Source: DATAXI01 sp036266845 (GTDB lineage Bacteria > Verrucomicrobiota > Verrucomicrobiia > Chthoniobacterales > Chthoniobacteraceae). From it: a stretch of DNA of 5,837 nucleotides. The notes under the pieces were generated by a model. The model saw only the letters and a program-made list of their open reading frames with translations. It was not told where the DNA came from and did not search any database. Each line of letters opens with the position of its first letter. Position 1 is the first letter of the stretch. The translations under genes and the position numbers were made by a program. The stretch spans positions 1-5,837 of the forward strand of contig DATAXI010000066.1 of NCBI GenBank assembly GCA_036266845.1, in the 5' to 3' direction. Shown piece by piece: positions 3,689 through 5,837 of the stretch.

Positions 3689-5837
3689 ATGGCTATGTTT
3701 TTGGGCGGCGGTAAAATTGGGCGGTGGCTGGCATCCGGCATTTTATTTTCGATGGTCATTTGCGCCGTCGGTGCCCGTGCGCAGACGTATACATTTACGA
3801 CAATTGACGTGCCCACCGCCTCGGACACCTGGTGCGTCGGTATTTCTGGCGATGAAATCCTCGGCTACGCGGATATCCCTCCCTATTACGAGAAATGGTT
3901 CGTCCTGCAGGATGGAACTTTTTCGACCTCTGCTTTTTCGACCGTCCTGGGCGGATTGGCGACCGGGATTTCCGGAAGTGACGCGATCATTTATTCGCAG
4001 AACGATGTCTCTTCTCCGGCTGTGATATCGAGCCTGGATAGTACCGCTTCGGGCGAACTCGGCTTTATCCAGAATATTCTCTATAGCCAAACTTATACCA
4101 CTTGTGCCCTCGGGATTGACGGTTCCACCATCGTCGGCGTCCGCGGCGGCCTGACGCTCGAGTCGCAACCCGTCTTCACCGGGTTCATTTACGATGTCGA
4201 TTCCGGCGGCGTTAATGACCTGATCAATCCTGCCATTTATCCGGAAGGCGTGGTGCCGACCGCAGTCTCCGGTACCAGGATCGTCGGTTATTATACGAAT
4301 TTTTACGCTCCTTACAGTCAGGGCGCCCAGAGTAACGTCCAGGCGTTTTTATATGACGGGGTCAATTGGACCACGTTCTCCGATCCCTCGGCTGCCGCGG
4401 GTACTACCACGCCGGCGGGCATTGATGGCAATCTCATCGTCGGCAATTACCTTGATACCACCGGCACCGCGCATGGCTTCACTTACAATTACGCCTCGAA
4501 TACCTGGGCCACGATCGATGATCCCGCCGGCGCCAACACGGTCATTGGCGGTGTTTCGGGCACCGATCTCGTCGGTTCTTTCACCGGTACGGATGCGGAG
4601 TCGCACGGTTTTTACGCCTCTCTTTCCGGTGCCACCGCGCCGTCTCCCACGCCGACTCCCACTCCCACACCGACGCCATCGCCCACTCCCAATCCATATC
4701 AGTTCCAGTCTCTGGATGTTCCCGGCGGCAAGAGCACGGTCTGCGTCGGTGTCTTCGGCGATAATATCGCGGGCACTTACTTTGATTCGAAGAACGTCGA
4801 GCACGGGTTCGTGCTCACGGGAACCAACAAATATGTGACGCTGACTTATCCCGCGCCGGAAAAATCCGGCACCACCAACACGGTAATCTCCGGCGTTTAC
4901 GACCGGAAGGTGTTCGGTTCCTATTACTTCAATACTTACTCTACATCCGGTCCCGCAGCCCATCCATTCATTTACGATATTTCTCAGGGCTCTTACACCA
5001 ATCTTCCCGCGCTGGGCACAGGGTTGGACTTCGCGGGCATCCATGGCGATCAGGTCTTTGCATACAATCCCCGCAATGGTGAACCCTATGGCGATGAGTC
5101 AGTGGTGTTCGATGTCGCCAACGACACGGCCACCGATTTTTCCGTCCCCTTCGTTGAAGGTTTTAAGATGATCCAGTCGAGTTCGCAAATCGCTCTCGGC
5201 GTGTCCGGTTCCACTTACGTGGGCATTTATGAGAATGAAACCGGCGCAACGCTGGGCTTCCTGTCGTCTGGCACTGATTATCTCCCGGTTGAGGAGCCCA
5301 ATTCTTTCAATCCGGGGTCGCAATCCTCAATCAGCCCGATACCGGAGCTTGGAACGCAGCCCGCCAGCATCGACGGTCTCGGAAACGTAGTCGGCAATTA
5401 TTGGGACGCCTCCTCGGTGGAACACGGTTTTGTTTACGATACCAATAATGTCTGGACCACAGTCGATGTTCCGTCCGCGACTTATACCAGCGCGGCTGCC
5501 ATTTACAGCGGTACGCTGGTTGGCTCTTATTCGGGTACGGACGGCAATGTTCACGGCTTCATCGCCACGCCGGTCGTGTCTTCCAGCGCGACGGAGCCCG
5601 CGCCGGTCGATACGGTGACATTCACGCGTGCGGACGATACTCTTGAACTGTCCGGCTCCATATCCAATGGACCCGCGACGAAACTGGATAAGGCCGCCCT
5701 GCTGCAATTCTTTGACCAGCCAGATTTGGCTGCGGATAGCACGCGGCTCTATCTCGACCGCACCAGTGGAGTCGTGATATTGGGAAGTACGAAACTCTCG
5801 TCGGTGAAGGGTAAGCCCGCGCCGCTCGTGATCTATG
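3689..5837 (+). CDS. Secreted HAF-repeat protein with two tandem repeat domains, 3'-truncated by window edge
   Basis: The frame is open for 716 codons with no stop before the window ends. An in-frame TAA at 3677-3679 limits the start to ATG 3689 or ATG 3695. Residues 1-31 are a Sec-type signal peptide: K9 and R12, a hydrophobic core WLASGILFSMVICAV, and cleavage after ARA, before Q32. The mature part is built of HAF-family extracellular repeats with cores such as AHGFTYNY, SHGFYASL, EHGFVLTG, AHPFIYDI, EHGFVYDT and VHGFIATP (His at 262, 306, 372, 425, 579, 622), typically with IVGxY strands and W-[AT]-T-[IV]-D-x-P segments, about 43-53 residues apart. This suggests beta-propeller-like blades. 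Two homologous domains (34-316 and 337-628) flank a Pro-Thr linker (317-336). From about 632 a different region begins and is cut off. No catalytic motif is visible. A surface or matrix role is inference; the C-terminal anchor, if any, lies outside the window. Confidence 0.9.
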   Translation, partial: MAMFLGGGKIGRWLASGILFSMVICAVGARAQTYTFTTIDVPTASDTWCVGISGDEILGYADIPPYYEKWFVLQDGTFSTSAFSTVLGGLATGISGSDAIIYSQNDVSSPAVISSLDSTASGELGFIQNILYSQTYTTCALGIDGSTIVGVRGGLTLESQPVFTGFIYDVDSGGVNDLINPAIYPEGVVPTAVSGTRIVGYYTNFYAPYSQGAQSNVQAFLYDGVNWTTFSDPSAAAGTTTPAGIDGNLIVGNYLDTTGTAHGFTYNYASNTWATIDDPAGANTVIGGVSGTDLVGSFTGTDAESHGFYASLSGATAPSPTPTPTPTPTPSPTPNPYQFQSLDVPGGKSTVCVGVFGDNIAGTYFDSKNVEHGFVLTGTNKYVTLTYPAPEKSGTTNTVISGVYDRKVFGSYYFNTYSTSGPAAHPFIYDISQGSYTNLPALGTGLDFAGIHGDQVFAYNPRNGEPYGDESVVFDVANDTATDFSVPFVEGFKMIQSSSQIALGVSGSTYVGIYENETGATLGFLSSGTDYLPVEEPNSFNPGSQSSISPIPELGTQPASIDGLGNVVGNYWDASSVEHGFVYDTNNVWTTVDVPSATYTSAAAIYSGTLVGSYSGTDGNVHGFIATPVVSSSATEPAPVDTVTFTRADDTLELSGSISNGPATKLDKAALLQFFDQPDLAADSTRLYLDRTSGVVILGSTKLSSVKGKPAPLVIY
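3788..4636 (+). repeat. First HAF-repeat domain (residues 34-316), internal duplication copy 1
   Basis: It begins YTFTTIDVPTASDTWCVGIS and ends with a repeat containing LVGSFTGTDAESHGFYASL. The opening motif Y-x-F-x-x-[IL]-D-V-P, the Cys-Val-Gly at 49-51 and the following G-D-x-I-x-G are matched in the second copy, which indicates a domain duplication at protein level. Early repeats here are more diverged (GFIYDV near residue 165, AFLYDG near 219). Confidence 0.7.
4637..4696 (+). repeat. Pro-Thr linker encoded by degenerate CCNACN repeats
   Basis: Codons for residues 317-336 alternate Pro with Thr or Ser (APSPTPTPTPTPTPSPTPNP), using varied third bases. Such linkers commonly separate extracellular domains and resist compact folding. 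The simple hexanucleotide pattern could expand or contract by slippage in six-base steps without breaking the frame. Confidence 0.85.
4697..5572 (+). repeat. Second HAF-repeat domain (residues 337-628), internal duplication copy 2
   Basis: It opens YQFQSLDVPGGKSTVCVGVF, aligning with the start of the first domain including Cys352 versus Cys49. It closes with WTTVDVPSATYTSAAAIYSG and LVGSYSGTDGNVHGFIATP, aligning with the last repeats of copy 1 (WATIDDPAGANTVIGGVSG, LVGSFTGTDAESHGFYASL). The middle is more diverged (HPFIYDI at 425, SVVFDV, LGFLSSG). Confidence 0.7.

Noticed and set aside
2854..3828. 324-codon minus-strand open frame
   Set aside because: It is antisense to the PATAN part of the regulator and to the start of the exoprotein gene, spans their intergenic gap, and shows no domain.
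4637..4696. Frameshift or assembly slip at the simple-sequence linker
   Set aside because: The reading frame is the same on both sides and both flanking domains are intact HAF-repeat sequence.
4349..5044. 231-codon minus-strand open frame
   Set aside because: Arg/Gly-rich product antisense to the exoprotein, covering the Pro-Thr linker; composition is typical of a shadow frame.

Overview
The window looks like chromosomal DNA from a GC-rich free-living bacterium. My best guess is Verrucomicrobiota or a related PVC-group lineage. The grounds are indirect: weak or absent Shine-Dalgarno sequences, a receiver-plus-PATAN (DUF4388) regulator, a large secreted HAF-repeat protein with a Pro-Thr linker, and a compact glutamyl-tRNA synthetase. 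No rRNA or other marker fixes the taxon.

Layout from left to right. (1) Positions 1-321 hold the C-terminal end of a sigma-70-like factor (region 4 helix-turn-helix) on the plus strand. It is distinctly AT-richer (about 45% GC by my count) than the rest. (2) Positions 322-749 are a convergent intergenic stretch with no convincing gene. It carries a cluster of AAATCAAGG repeats and two small hairpins that could end the gltX transcript. (3) Positions 750-2069, minus strand, are gltX, with intact class I synthetase motifs but without the usual Cys-rich zinc-site insertion. (4) Positions 2070-2397 are a divergent intergenic region with a reasonable promoter for the next gene. (5) Positions 2398-3597, plus strand, encode a receiver-PATAN-winged-helix-like regulator whose receiver has Asn in place of the phospho-accepting Asp. 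(6) From 3689 to the window edge, plus strand, there is a long open frame with no stop in the window. It encodes a secreted repeat protein made of two homologous HAF-repeat domains joined by a Pro-Thr linker, followed by the start of a third region.

The genes do not form an obvious pathway. gltX is housekeeping. The regulator and the secreted protein are co-oriented but separated by 91 bases with their own promoter-like sequence, so a functional link is possible but unproven. I see no CRISPR array, tRNA, rRNA, insertion sequence or complete mobile element. The most unusual items are the Asp-to-Asn receiver, the duplicated HAF-domain exoprotein, the compact GluRS and the phased repeat cluster behind gltX.
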